The notes under the pieces: model-generated
What the model was told of the DNA's origin: nothing
The model's input: the letters and a program-made list of their open reading frames with translations, nothing else
Databases searched by the model: none
Shown here: piece by piece, positions 7,384 to 15,103 of the stretch
How the letters are laid out: each line of letters begins with the position of its first letter
Position numbering within the stretch: the first letter of the stretch is position 1
Position numbers and translations under genes: made by a program
From: an uncultured Bacteroides sp.
GTDB lineage: Bacteria; Bacteroidota; Bacteroidia; Bacteroidales; Bacteroidaceae
Direction: 5' to 3'
NCBI RefSeq assembly: GCF_900547205.1
Contig: NZ_URFY01000048.1
Coordinates: 1-34,360, forward strand
Length of the DNA: 34,360 bases

Positions 7384-9075
7384 TTAATTCGCTCTTGTGC
7401 CGAAGTTCGTGGAGACAACTTCGAGTTTAAGTACGTTGTCAGGATGGTCTTTTGGATTAAGTCCCCAAAGTCCACCTTTCAAACCTGCATAACTTGGTTT
7501 TAAGTCATGCTGTATGCTGATAACATTAGGAGTACCACTACTAGTACTTGTAGAAGAATCTGTAGTTATAAGTACAGGAATGAGTACCACTTTATTCCAA
7601 TCGCTTAATTTTTCCCATTCTTCAATCGAATTAACGGTTTGGGTCTTTGAATCTCCATTTGTATCAATGTAGGTGAATGTTACAGAGCCCTTATCTTTAA
7701 GTTCCTTTTCTGCAGCATCTCTTTCTCCATCAGCCAAACAACTATTTACCATCTGAGTGATATTATCGAATACATACTGTGTAGGAGGAGTTGTTAAAGA
7801 CGAGTAATCCTTAAATGTTGAAGTTATACCATCACTTAATTCATTTTTCACAAAGAAGCTATCTTTATACTTCTTACGTATCAACAAAACACTGCGAGGA
7901 ATAGACATGCCAAATTTCTTATCATTGGTCTGATTATAAATAGGAATAGCTAATCTTACGGCATTCAGAGTATCACCTTGAAGCTTTTCTGCTATTTCAC
8001 TAACCGGAAGAGTTATCTGCGTGAAAATACCTGCCGGACTTTTCAGATATGTCAATTCATGATTATCAATGCAATCCTGAATAGCCTCTTTGTCATTTTC
8101 TAAACGATTAGCTTGAATGACTTCTCGTGTAGAATAGAAGCTACGGTCATCATAATAAGTAGAGTCTTTAGCAACTCCATTTTCTAAAACGTTCTTATGC
8201 TTTTTAAGTCCTGTGATAGAATCTGTAGCATAACATTTGTATACTACATTCATTTGTGATTGAAAAACATAAAGCACCGTTCCATCACCAAAGTCGTTTT
8301 TCACATAAATGCCTTTAAAAGCTTCTCTGAACTTATTCATATTGAGTCCACCTTCCGTTCTAGCCTCTTTAATGATCTTTCCACCTATTTCTACAGCGGT
8401 GGCATCGTCAATAGCAACGTGTACACTAGGAACATAACCAGAAAGTTTTCTGATAGAGTCTTTTACTGAGAGGTCTACAGCTGTATAAGCTTTTGTTCCC
8501 AAAAGTCTTCCTTTATATGATTCGGCATCAATATCTGTATAATAGGCATCTTTTACTTTGATTCTTTGGTTTAATTCATAAACGCTTAGGCGGCTTGCAG
8601 TCAATGAATCTCCGAAATAAGAACTATACCATAAATATAACTCAGCCGTATGTATATTGCCGATAACTTTATCACCATCTTTGATTAATATGATATCGTC
8701 AGACTCCTCACCGATCATAGTACCTTCACCTCTGACAGCTTTCTTTCCAGTTACGGAAGCAAGATTTCCATCTTCATCATATTCCGTATATACTTTAGGA
8801 AACGTTACCCCATCAGGACAGTTCAACTCTGCTAAGAATCCTGCCTGATAAGTTCCGAAAAGGTTGTCTGTAAACTTGCCGACATATCCTATATTGCTCA
8901 TAGCATAAATCTTTCCGGCATGAACGGATTCTGACGTTACATCGAACGTAGTTAGTTTTCCATTAATATTCTGATCGCTTCCCGGAAACATTCCCAGTCC
9001 CAATCCGCCTGTGTTATCATCACATCCGAAGAGTGTGATTGCCAGTAAAGCTATTAAGGTGTATTTTGATTTCAT
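7384..9075 (-). CDS. DUF4270 family lipoprotein
   Basis: A 563-residue predicted lipoprotein. The signal peptide ends in a lipobox LFGC with the acylated Cys at 18, followed by DDNTGGLG. An early segment GMFPGSDQNI and the length fit DUF4270, a Bacteroidetes-specific family of unknown function. The bulk is soluble and beta-rich by eye, with no membrane helix after the signal. The residue after Cys18 is Asp-Asp, which does not by itself settle whether it sits on the inner or outer membrane in Bacteroides. It follows the truncated GT5 gene by 21 bases on the same strand, so the two are almost certainly cotranscribed. The GT5 product should be cytoplasmic, so the pairing is puzzling. Confidence 0.85.
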   Translation of the reverse strand: MKSKYTLIALLAITLFGCDDNTGGLGLGMFPGSDQNINGKLTTFDVTSESVHAGKIYAMSNIGYVGKFTDNLFGTYQAGFLAELNCPDGVTFPKVYTEYDEDGNLASVTGKKAVRGEGTMIGEESDDIILIKDGDKVIGNIHTAELYLWYSSYFGDSLTASRLSVYELNQRIKVKDAYYTDIDAESYKGRLLGTKAYTAVDLSVKDSIRKLSGYVPSVHVAIDDATAVEIGGKIIKEARTEGGLNMNKFREAFKGIYVKNDFGDGTVLYVFQSQMNVVYKCYATDSITGLKKHKNVLENGVAKDSTYYDDRSFYSTREVIQANRLENDKEAIQDCIDNHELTYLKSPAGIFTQITLPVSEIAEKLQGDTLNAVRLAIPIYNQTNDKKFGMSIPRSVLLIRKKYKDSFFVKNELSDGITSTFKDYSSLTTPPTQYVFDNITQMVNSCLADGERDAAEKELKDKGSVTFTYIDTNGDSKTQTVNSIEEWEKLSDWNKVVLIPVLITTDSSTSTSSGTPNVISIQHDLKPSYAGLKGGLWGLNPKDHPDNVLKLEVVSTNFGTRAN

Positions 9076-9096
9076 GATCGTCGTATCTAGATTTTT

Positions 9097-9939
9097 TTAT
9101 TCTTCTTCTTCTTTGTTGTCTGTATTGGCATCCCACACCAGATCGTAGAACTCGTTGCAAGCGTCTGCGTAGTTTTCCGGGTTCTGGTAGTCGAGTACCA
9201 ATTTGCCTGATTGACGGGCATACTCAATGATAGATTGGTCTACCTTCTCACTGTTTTGAATCACTCCATCCGAGTGGTCAACGGCAAGTCTGCAAAGAGC
9301 GGCATAATCTACCGGTTCGGTCAGTGCTCCCAAGTCCTTCTTACTAATCCCTTTCAGCATCAGTTTGGTAGGAAAGTCGTCACTAAGCGTATTTTTAAAG
9401 TCGTCTTCATATACTGAGAACACCACCTTGGTATCACGGAAAGAAGGTTCGTCTTTGTAGGCTTTCTTAATATAAAGAGGTGCTAATGCCGTCATCCAGC
9501 CATGACAGTGAATCACATCCGGACACCAGCGAAGCTTTTTTACTGTTTCCAGCACACCGCGTGCATAGAAGATGGCACGACTGTCGTTGTCATCATATTC
9601 CACGCCATTTTCGTCTGCTGTTTGCATACGGTTCTGGAAATAATCATCGTTGTCGATGAAATAAACTTGCATACGTGCAGATTGGATAGATGCAACTTTT
9701 ATAATAAGGGGATGATCAGTATCGTCAATAATCAGGTTCATACCAGAGAGACGAATCACCTCGTGCAGTTGGTTTCTGCGTTCGTTGATGTTTCCCCATT
9801 TGGGCATAAATGTTCTGATTTCACGGCCTTTTTCTTGGATTGCCTGTGGAAGGTTTCTACCTATATTGGCCATTTCGGATTCTGAAACGTAAGGTGTAAT
9901 CTCTTGAGTGATAAATAAAACTTTATTCGCCTTTGTCAT
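9097..9939 (-). CDS. Truncated GT5 glycogen/starch-synthase-like protein
   Basis: A 280-residue protein that aligns with the N-terminal Rossmann domain of GT5 starch/glycogen synthases: KVLFITQEITPY at the start, MANIGRNLPQAI at 23-34, a middle part ending in DVIHCHGWMTALAPLYIKKA, and VFSVYEDDF. The family normally has about 480 residues in two domains; here the whole C-terminal domain is missing, and the sequence after the stop belongs to the next gene in the operon, so this is no recent frameshift. The K-T-G-G donor loop is replaced by SESE at 19-22. The tail is acidic (NTDNKEEEE). I infer a non-catalytic glycan-related or regulatory role. Short proteins of this type are annotated as glycogen synthase in Bacteroides, but this sequence does not support catalysis. 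Confidence 0.85.
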   Translation of the reverse strand: MTKANKVLFITQEITPYVSESEMANIGRNLPQAIQEKGREIRTFMPKWGNINERRNQLHEVIRLSGMNLIIDDTDHPLIIKVASIQSARMQVYFIDNDDYFQNRMQTADENGVEYDDNDSRAIFYARGVLETVKKLRWCPDVIHCHGWMTALAPLYIKKAYKDEPSFRDTKVVFSVYEDDFKNTLSDDFPTKLMLKGISKKDLGALTEPVDYAALCRLAVDHSDGVIQNSEKVDQSIIEYARQSGKLVLDYQNPENYADACNEFYDLVWDANTDNKEEEE

Positions 9940-9967
9940 AATAATGATGGTTCACTATAATATTCTG

Positions 9968-9975
9968 CAAAGATA
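9968..9975 (-). promoter_or_regulatory. Probable -7 element of the GT5-DUF4270 operon
   Basis: On the minus strand TATCTTTG (9968-9975) fits the -7 consensus, 28 bases before the ATG at 9939. I see no good TTTG at the -33 position. The 142-base gap to the divergent panC also holds a one-mismatch -7 element on the plus strand, TTATTTTG at 10031-10038, that could serve panC. Confidence 0.55.
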
Positions 9976-10081
9976 CGAAAAAAAAGGAACATTAAATACG
10001 ATATTCTTTCTTTATGTGGCAAATATTAGTTTATTTTGCAGAGTTTTTGCAAACGACTTAAACATAAACCAATTGACGAAA

Positions 10082-10927
10082 ATGAAAGTAGTACACACTA
10101 TCAAGGACTTACAGACCGAATTGACGGCACTGAGAGCCCAGGGTAAAAAGGTGGGACTGGTTCCCACAATGGGTGCTTTGCACAGTGGACATGCATCTCT
10201 GGTAAAGCGCAGCGTAAGTGAGAATGGTGTTACTGTAGTGAGTGTTTTTGTAAATCCCACTCAGTTTAACGATAAAAACGATTTGGAAAAGTATCCTCGT
10301 ACGTTGGAAGCGGATTGCAATCTGCTCGAAGATTGTGGGGCGGATTTCGCTTTTGCACCTTCAGTGAGCGAGATGTATCCTCAGCCGGATACGCGGGAGT
10401 TCAGCTATGCTCCCCTGGATACGGTGATGGAAGGAGCGTTCCGTCCGGGACATTTCAATGGTGTTTGCCAGATTGTGAGTAAGCTGTTTGATGCGGTGCA
10501 GCCGGATCGGGCTTATTTCGGAGAGAAAGATTTTCAGCAGTTGGCGATTATCCGTGAGATGGTTCGTCAGATGGAGTATAAGCTGGAGATTGTCGGCTGT
10601 CCGATTGTACGTGAAGAAGACGGGCTGGCATTGAGTAGCCGGAACAAACGTTTATCTGCACAGGAGCGTGAAAATGCTTTAAATATTTCCCGCACCTTAT
10701 TTAAAAGTCGTAACTTTGCAGCCACTCACACAGTGGGTGAGACGCAGAAGATGGTGGAAGATGCGATTAAAGCTGCTCCGGGATTGTGTTTGGAGTACTT
10801 CGAAATCGTAGATGGCAATACATTGCAGAAGATAAGCAATTGGGAAGCCACTTCGTATGCAGTAGGATGCATCACGGTGTTCTGCGGCGATGTCCGGCTG
10901 ATTGATAATATTAAATATAAAGAATAA
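10082..10927 (+). CDS. panC: Pantothenate synthetase
   Basis: A 281-residue PanC, the ATP-dependent ligase that joins pantoate and beta-alanine to make pantothenate, the precursor of coenzyme A. The nucleotide-binding signature PTMGALHSGHASLV carries the HxGH motif. FVNPTQFNDKNDLEKYPR and GEKDFQQLAIIREMV are pantoate- and ATP-site motifs, and LALSSRNKRLS is the KMSKS-equivalent segment. The frame is open back to 9908, but the extra 58 residues contain no family sequence; MKVVHTIKDL at 10082 is the usual PanC start and gives the normal length. panD follows after 18 bases, making a two-gene operon that uses the beta-alanine made by PanD. Confidence 0.96.
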   Translation: MKVVHTIKDLQTELTALRAQGKKVGLVPTMGALHSGHASLVKRSVSENGVTVVSVFVNPTQFNDKNDLEKYPRTLEADCNLLEDCGADFAFAPSVSEMYPQPDTREFSYAPLDTVMEGAFRPGHFNGVCQIVSKLFDAVQPDRAYFGEKDFQQLAIIREMVRQMEYKLEIVGCPIVREEDGLALSSRNKRLSAQERENALNISRTLFKSRNFAATHTVGETQKMVEDAIKAAPGLCLEYFEIVDGNTLQKISNWEATSYAVGCITVFCGDVRLIDNIKYKE

Positions 10928-10945
10928 ACTTAAAGACGTAACCTT

Positions 10946-11296
10946 ATGATGATTGAAGTGTTGAAGTCGAAGATTCATTGTGCACGTGTCACGGAGGCAA
11001 ATCTGAACTACATGGGTAGTATTACGATTGATGAGGACCTGATGGACGCTGCGAATATGATTGCGGGAGAAAAGGTGTATATTGTTGATAATAACAACGG
11101 TGAACGCTTTGAAACCTATATTATCAAAGGTGAACGCGGTTCCGGCAAGATTTGTCTGAATGGTGCTGCTGCCCGAAAGGTGCAACCGGATGATATTGTG
11201 ATTATCATGTCGTATGCACTGATGGACTTTGAGGAAGCGAAGTCGTTCAAGCCGACTGTCATTTTCCCGAATCCTGCTACAAATAAAGCGTTGTAA
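10946..11296 (+). CDS. panD: Aspartate 1-decarboxylase
   Basis: A 116-residue PanD, the pyruvoyl enzyme that decarboxylates L-aspartate to beta-alanine for PanC. The self-cleavage site Gly-Ser is in NYMGSITID, where Ser25 becomes the pyruvoyl group. Lys9 in VLKSKIH and the segment GERFETYIIKGERGSG are as expected, and NGAAAR is the conserved loop. Two ATG codons lie in tandem at 10946 and 10949, and either could be used. The stop codon is followed at once by the repeat GTAGTGATTAACGG. A bidirectional terminator separates it from the convergent NfnAB-like gene. Confidence 0.96.
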   Translation: MMIEVLKSKIHCARVTEANLNYMGSITIDEDLMDAANMIAGEKVYIVDNNNGERFETYIIKGERGSGKICLNGAAARKVQPDDIVIIMSYALMDFEEAKSFKPTVIFPNPATNKAL

Positions 11297-11420
11297 GTAG
11301 TGATTAACGGCCGAAGTTGATACAATAAAATAAGCGGTGGATAAACTCAATTATCCGCCGCTTATTTTTTATCATCACGTAGTGTTACGATCGTTAATCA
11401 CTGACCGTTAATCGTTAATC
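11297..11420. repeat. GTGATTAACG repeats flanking a terminator
   Basis: GTAGTGATTAACGG starts directly after the panD stop (11297-11310). Inverted copies CGTTAATCAC (11392-11401), CCGTTAATC (11405-11413) and CGTTAATC (11413-11420) lie on the other side of the terminator, and the last ones run into the end of the NfnAB-like gene. The same family occurs at 27855-27971. Confidence 0.6.
11328..11370. terminator. Bidirectional terminator between panD and the NfnAB-like gene
   Basis: A 17-base arm at 11328-11344 pairs with 11351-11367 with one G-T wobble around the loop ACTCAA. The plus strand ends in six T residues (11365-11370), and the minus strand continues into TTATTTTATTG. It can serve both convergent operons. 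Confidence 0.9.
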
Positions 11421-13702
11421 ATTAGTTTTTCGTTCATTGCCGCTGCCGCCTTGCGTCCATCTCCCATGGCAAGAATAACGGTAGCTCCACCACGAACGAT
11501 GTCACCTCCAGCGTAAATCATCGGAATAGAAGATTCCATATTATCGTCTACGGCAATCGTACCTTTACGTCCCAATTCCAGTCCTTTGATAGAGCTGGGC
11601 ACAATCGGGTTGGGAGATACACCCACGCTGACAATAGCCAAATCAATATCAATCGTTTCCGTTGCCCCCGGAATAGCCACAGGACTACGGCGTCCCGAAG
11701 CGTCCGGTTCACCAAGTTCCATCTTTTGCAGAATGACCTGCTTCACGCAACCTTGCTCGTCGGCAATATATTCAATAGGGTTGTGCAATGTCATAAATTC
11801 CACGCCTTCCTCCTTGGCGTGTTTCACTTCTTCGATACGTGCCGGCATCTCTTCTTCCGAACGGCGGTAGATAATCATGGCACGCTCGGCACCCAGACGT
11901 TTAGCCGTACGAACAGAGTCCATAGCCGTGTTACCACCACCAATTACGGCAACGTTCTTACCGAAAGCCACCGGAGTATCAGACTCTTCACTGGCAGCAT
12001 CCATCAGGTTGACGCGAGTGAGGTATTCGTTAGAAGACATGATATTGATAGAGTTCTCGCCCGGAATATTCATAAAGTTGGGCAGACCCGCACCGGAAGC
12101 CACGAAGATTCCTTTGAAACCTTCCTCTTTCAGATCCTCCACGCTGATAGTCTTTCCTACAATACAGTCTTTGATGAATGTAACCCCCATCTTGGCAAGG
12201 TTGTCGATTTCCACATCTACAATCTTGTTTGGCAAACGAAATTCGGGAATACCGTATTTCAATACGCCGCCGATTTCGTGTAGCGCTTCAAACACCGTCA
12301 CGTCATAACCAAACTTAGCCATATCACCTGCAAATGACAGTCCGGCAGGACCCGAACCAATCACAGCTACCTTGATGCCATTCTTCTCTGCAATCACAGG
12401 CACAGATATCTGTCCGCTTTCCCGCTCGTAGTCGGCAGCAAAGCGTTCCAGATAACCGATAGCTACCGGCTTCTCATTCATTTTCAGATGAATACATTTC
12501 GATTCGCATTGCTTTTCCTGCGGGCAGACACGACCGCAAACAGCCGGCAGGGCGCTTGTCTCTTTCAGTGTCTTTGCAGCTTCCAGAAATTCGCCGCGTT
12601 CGATGTTCTTAACAAAGCGTGGAATGTCGATACCTACAGGACAGCCTTCCATACAGCCCGGATTGGCGCAGTCGAGACAGCGTTTCGCTTCCGTCACCGC
12701 TTGTTCGGCTGTCAAACCTTGGTTCACTTCTTCCTTGCGGCTGTGAGAACGATATTCCGCATCCAGCTCATTCATCTCCACGCGGGGGATGGCAGTGCGT
12801 TCTTTCGGTTTCATCGCTTTGCGCAATTCTTGTCTCCAGGCAGCGTTGCGGCTTTTCTCGTCTATTTCCTTCGTTACTTCACATTCGGGTTGGAGCTTGT
12901 GCATCTCCTCGCGTTCGATGTTTTTGAACGCACCCATACGTTTCAGCATTTCGTCAAAGTCCACTTGGTGACCGTCGAACTCGGGGCCGTCAACGCAAAC
13001 AAACTTCGTCTTTCCTCCCACAGTGATGCGGCAAGCTCCACACATCCCTGTTCCATCCACCATTATGGTGTTCAGTGAAACATCGGTCGGTATATCATAT
13101 TTCTTAGTCAGCAGGCAAACGAATTTCATCATAATGGCGGGGCCGATGGCGAAGCATTTATCTACTTTCTCACGTTTGATAACTTCTTCCACGCCTTCCG
13201 TCACCAATCCTTTTCGGCCGTAAGAGCCGTCGTCGGTCATGATAATTACTTCATCGGAGCTTTCGCGCATTTCTTTTTCCAGAATGATAAGGTCTTTGTT
13301 GCGTCCCGCCAAAACGGTAATTACGCGATTGCCGGCAGCCTTCAAAGCTTGTACGATGGGAAGCATCGGAGCCACGCCCACGCCGCCACCGGCGCAAACC
13401 ACTGTTCCGAAATTCTCTATATGCGTAGCTTGTCCCAGCGGACCTACTACGTCGGTGATGTAGTCACCCTCGTTCAGTTCACAAAGACGGGTAGAAGAAA
13501 GCCCGACTTCCTGTATTACCAAAGTGATAGTGCCTTTCTTTGTGTCGGCACCGGCAATAGTCAGGGGCATACGTTCTCCCTTTTCGCCTACACGCACGAT
13601 GACGAAGTGTCCGGCTTTACGGGATTTAGCAATTAAAGGAGCTTCAATTTCAAATCTGAATACTTTCTCAGAAAAGCGTTCTTTGCTAATGATTCTGTTC
13701 AT
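11408..13702 (-). CDS. NfnA-NfnB fusion flavoprotein, glutamate-synthase-like
   Basis: A 764-residue fusion. Residues 1-270 are a ferredoxin-NADP reductase/PyrK-like module (RMPLTIA for FAD, GGGVGVAPM at 105-113 for NAD(P)), with a [2Fe-2S] site made of Asp216, Cys221, Cys224 and Cys236. An Asp plus three Cys is the ligand set reported for NfnA. Residues 330-764 resemble the small glutamate synthase subunit/NfnB: [4Fe-4S] ligands Cys342, 345, 350 and 354, a second set Cys389, 393, 399 and 403, FAD loop GSGPAG (449-454) and NADPH loop GGGNTAMDS. The domain order equals NfnA followed by NfnB, so an electron-bifurcating NADH-dependent ferredoxin:NADP+ oxidoreductase is the likely role; a sulfide dehydrogenase-like role is the alternative. 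No large glutamate synthase subunit gene is nearby. Confidence 0.9.
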   Translation of the reverse strand: MNRIISKERFSEKVFRFEIEAPLIAKSRKAGHFVIVRVGEKGERMPLTIAGADTKKGTITLVIQEVGLSSTRLCELNEGDYITDVVGPLGQATHIENFGTVVCAGGGVGVAPMLPIVQALKAAGNRVITVLAGRNKDLIILEKEMRESSDEVIIMTDDGSYGRKGLVTEGVEEVIKREKVDKCFAIGPAIMMKFVCLLTKKYDIPTDVSLNTIMVDGTGMCGACRITVGGKTKFVCVDGPEFDGHQVDFDEMLKRMGAFKNIEREEMHKLQPECEVTKEIDEKSRNAAWRQELRKAMKPKERTAIPRVEMNELDAEYRSHSRKEEVNQGLTAEQAVTEAKRCLDCANPGCMEGCPVGIDIPRFVKNIERGEFLEAAKTLKETSALPAVCGRVCPQEKQCESKCIHLKMNEKPVAIGYLERFAADYERESGQISVPVIAEKNGIKVAVIGSGPAGLSFAGDMAKFGYDVTVFEALHEIGGVLKYGIPEFRLPNKIVDVEIDNLAKMGVTFIKDCIVGKTISVEDLKEEGFKGIFVASGAGLPNFMNIPGENSINIMSSNEYLTRVNLMDAASEESDTPVAFGKNVAVIGGGNTAMDSVRTAKRLGAERAMIIYRRSEEEMPARIEEVKHAKEEGVEFMTLHNPIEYIADEQGCVKQVILQKMELGEPDASGRRSPVAIPGATETIDIDLAIVSVGVSPNPIVPSSIKGLELGRKGTIAVDDNMESSIPMIYAGGDIVRGGATVILAMGDGRKAAAAMNEKLMIND

Positions 13703-13761
13703 TATCTAATTAATTTGTTGGTTTTATTACGTAACTGCTATCAGAATGTTATAAATTTAGG

Positions 13762-13791
13762 CAAAGATACGGCTATTTTGCGAAATACAAA
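13762..13791 (-). promoter_or_regulatory. Promoter of the NfnAB-like gene
   Basis: On the minus strand TATCTTTG (13762-13769) is a perfect -7 element with TTTG (13788-13791) 18 bases upstream. The -33 element abuts the T-rich tail of the preceding transporter terminator, so termination and initiation are packed together. The leader would be about 50 bases. Confidence 0.7.
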
Positions 13792-13820
13792 AAGAAAAGC
13801 CACTCTTTTGAGGAGTGGCT
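13790..13820 (-). terminator. Terminator of the sugar transporter gene
   Basis: AGCCACTC (13798-13805) pairs with GAGTGGCT (13813-13820) around a 7-base loop, and the minus strand continues with TTTTCTTTTTG. It lies 26 bases after the transporter stop codon. Confidence 0.85.
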
Positions 13821-13846
13821 CTTTATATCTTGATGATTGTCTCTGA

Positions 13847-15061
13847 TTACTTCGTGCGAATCTTGTATCCGAACATACCGTAGTAAAGGATAAACAAGAA
13901 GCAAGGCAAGCAAATCCAGTATGCCTGTTGTGCATCGGTCACGTCTTTCATCCAGCCATAAAGGGTAGGGATAACGGCGCCACCAAACATTGCCATAATC
14001 AGCAGTGACGATCCGGCCTTGGTAAACTTGCCGAGGTCTGCCATTGCAAGCGGCCACAATGCCGGCCACATCAGTGAACATCCCAGCGCCATGAACGAAA
14101 TGAAATAGATGGAAATATCAGCAGGAGTAAGCACCACCATCAGTGAACCGATAACGGCAAGGATGGAACAAATCTTCAGAGCAGTTGCCTGGCTGAGATA
14201 TTTCGGAATAAAGATGATGCCGCAGATATAACCAATCACGATGCCGATAGGAGCAATCCATGAATAGTTGGCTGCACCTTCCAGTCCGAGTGATTTGGCA
14301 TAATCTACCAACGTACCCAGTGAAACAGTTTCAACACCTACATAAAGGAACAGTGCCAAGCAGCCCAGCAACAAGTGCGGGAACTGGAATACAGATGTTT
14401 TGCCGGCAGCGTAAGGGCAGTTTTTAGCTGCTTCTTCATCGCTATCATCTTCTCCGGCAGCTTTTACTTCCGGTAGCGGTGCGAAGTAAGCCATCACACC
14501 CAGTGCGATAAACGCACAGATGATGATGATAAACGGTTTGTTCAGGTCTTCAACGCCAATCACGTTGACATCTTTGCCCAGCAGCCACACAATAAAGATG
14601 GCGGGAATAGGCCAAGCCAACTTGTTGCAGATACCCATTATACTGATACGTTTTGCAGCACTATCCAACGGGCCGAGAATGGTAATGTACGGATTTACAG
14701 ATGCTTGCAGATACGCATTGGCGGCTCCACTAATGAAAGACGCCAGCAGGAACAGGGTGAAACTTCTCTGGTCGGCCGAAAGGATGAACAGATAGAATGC
14801 TATGGCAAAAATGAAAAAAGAAAGCGACATGGTACGTTTGTAGCCAATTGCCTTGATAGTGAGTCCGGCGGGATAGCCGAAAACAAGAAATGGAATAAAG
14901 GTTGCTGCGATAATCAGGTAAGAAGCTGTGTTCGAGATTCCTAATGATTGTTGCAATACGGGAACTAACAGCGAATTGATTCCTAATGCGAAACCAATAG
15001 CGAAGAACATAATGCCAATGAATGTCAATGGCAACGCGAAACTCTGCGTGTTTTTTGTCAT
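13847..15061 (-). CDS. Sugar MFS transporter, FucP/GlcP type
   Basis: A 404-residue major facilitator protein with about 12 helices. The N-terminal half has LTFIGIMFFAIGFALGINSLLVP split over 12-34, as in FucP-type proton symporters, then FGYPAGLTIKAIGYKRTM and ANAYLQASVNPYITILG, the latter typical of glucose/galactose/fucose transporters of this branch. The central loop near 205-220 is acidic (GEDDSDEEAAKN). The exact hexose is not readable from sequence. It follows serS by 42 bases on the same strand with no terminator between, so it may be read through from serS, an odd partner. A clear terminator follows the gene. Confidence 0.88.
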   Translation of the reverse strand: MTKNTQSFALPLTFIGIMFFAIGFALGINSLLVPVLQQSLGISNTASYLIIAATFIPFLVFGYPAGLTIKAIGYKRTMSLSFFIFAIAFYLFILSADQRSFTLFLLASFISGAANAYLQASVNPYITILGPLDSAAKRISIMGICNKLAWPIPAIFIVWLLGKDVNVIGVEDLNKPFIIIICAFIALGVMAYFAPLPEVKAAGEDDSDEEAAKNCPYAAGKTSVFQFPHLLLGCLALFLYVGVETVSLGTLVDYAKSLGLEGAANYSWIAPIGIVIGYICGIIFIPKYLSQATALKICSILAVIGSLMVVLTPADISIYFISFMALGCSLMWPALWPLAMADLGKFTKAGSSLLIMAMFGGAVIPTLYGWMKDVTDAQQAYWICLPCFLFILYYGMFGYKIRTK

Positions 15062-15103
15062 GGGGGAAACGTATTTAAAGGTTATATAAAAAAATCGTTT
15101 TTC

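Noticed and set aside
7384..9096. The missing half of the GT5 synthase as a frameshifted remainder
   Set aside because: The downstream sequence is an intact lipoprotein gene with its own signal peptide, so no C-terminal synthase domain is hidden there.
10697..11350. A 217-codon minus-strand frame across panC and panD
   Set aside because: It lies antisense to two certain genes, and runs into their terminator.
11408..13702. A classic glutamate synthase (GltB/GltD) locus
   Set aside because: Only the small-subunit-like half is present, fused to a PyrK-like half, and there is no large subunit gene; the Nfn reading fits better.
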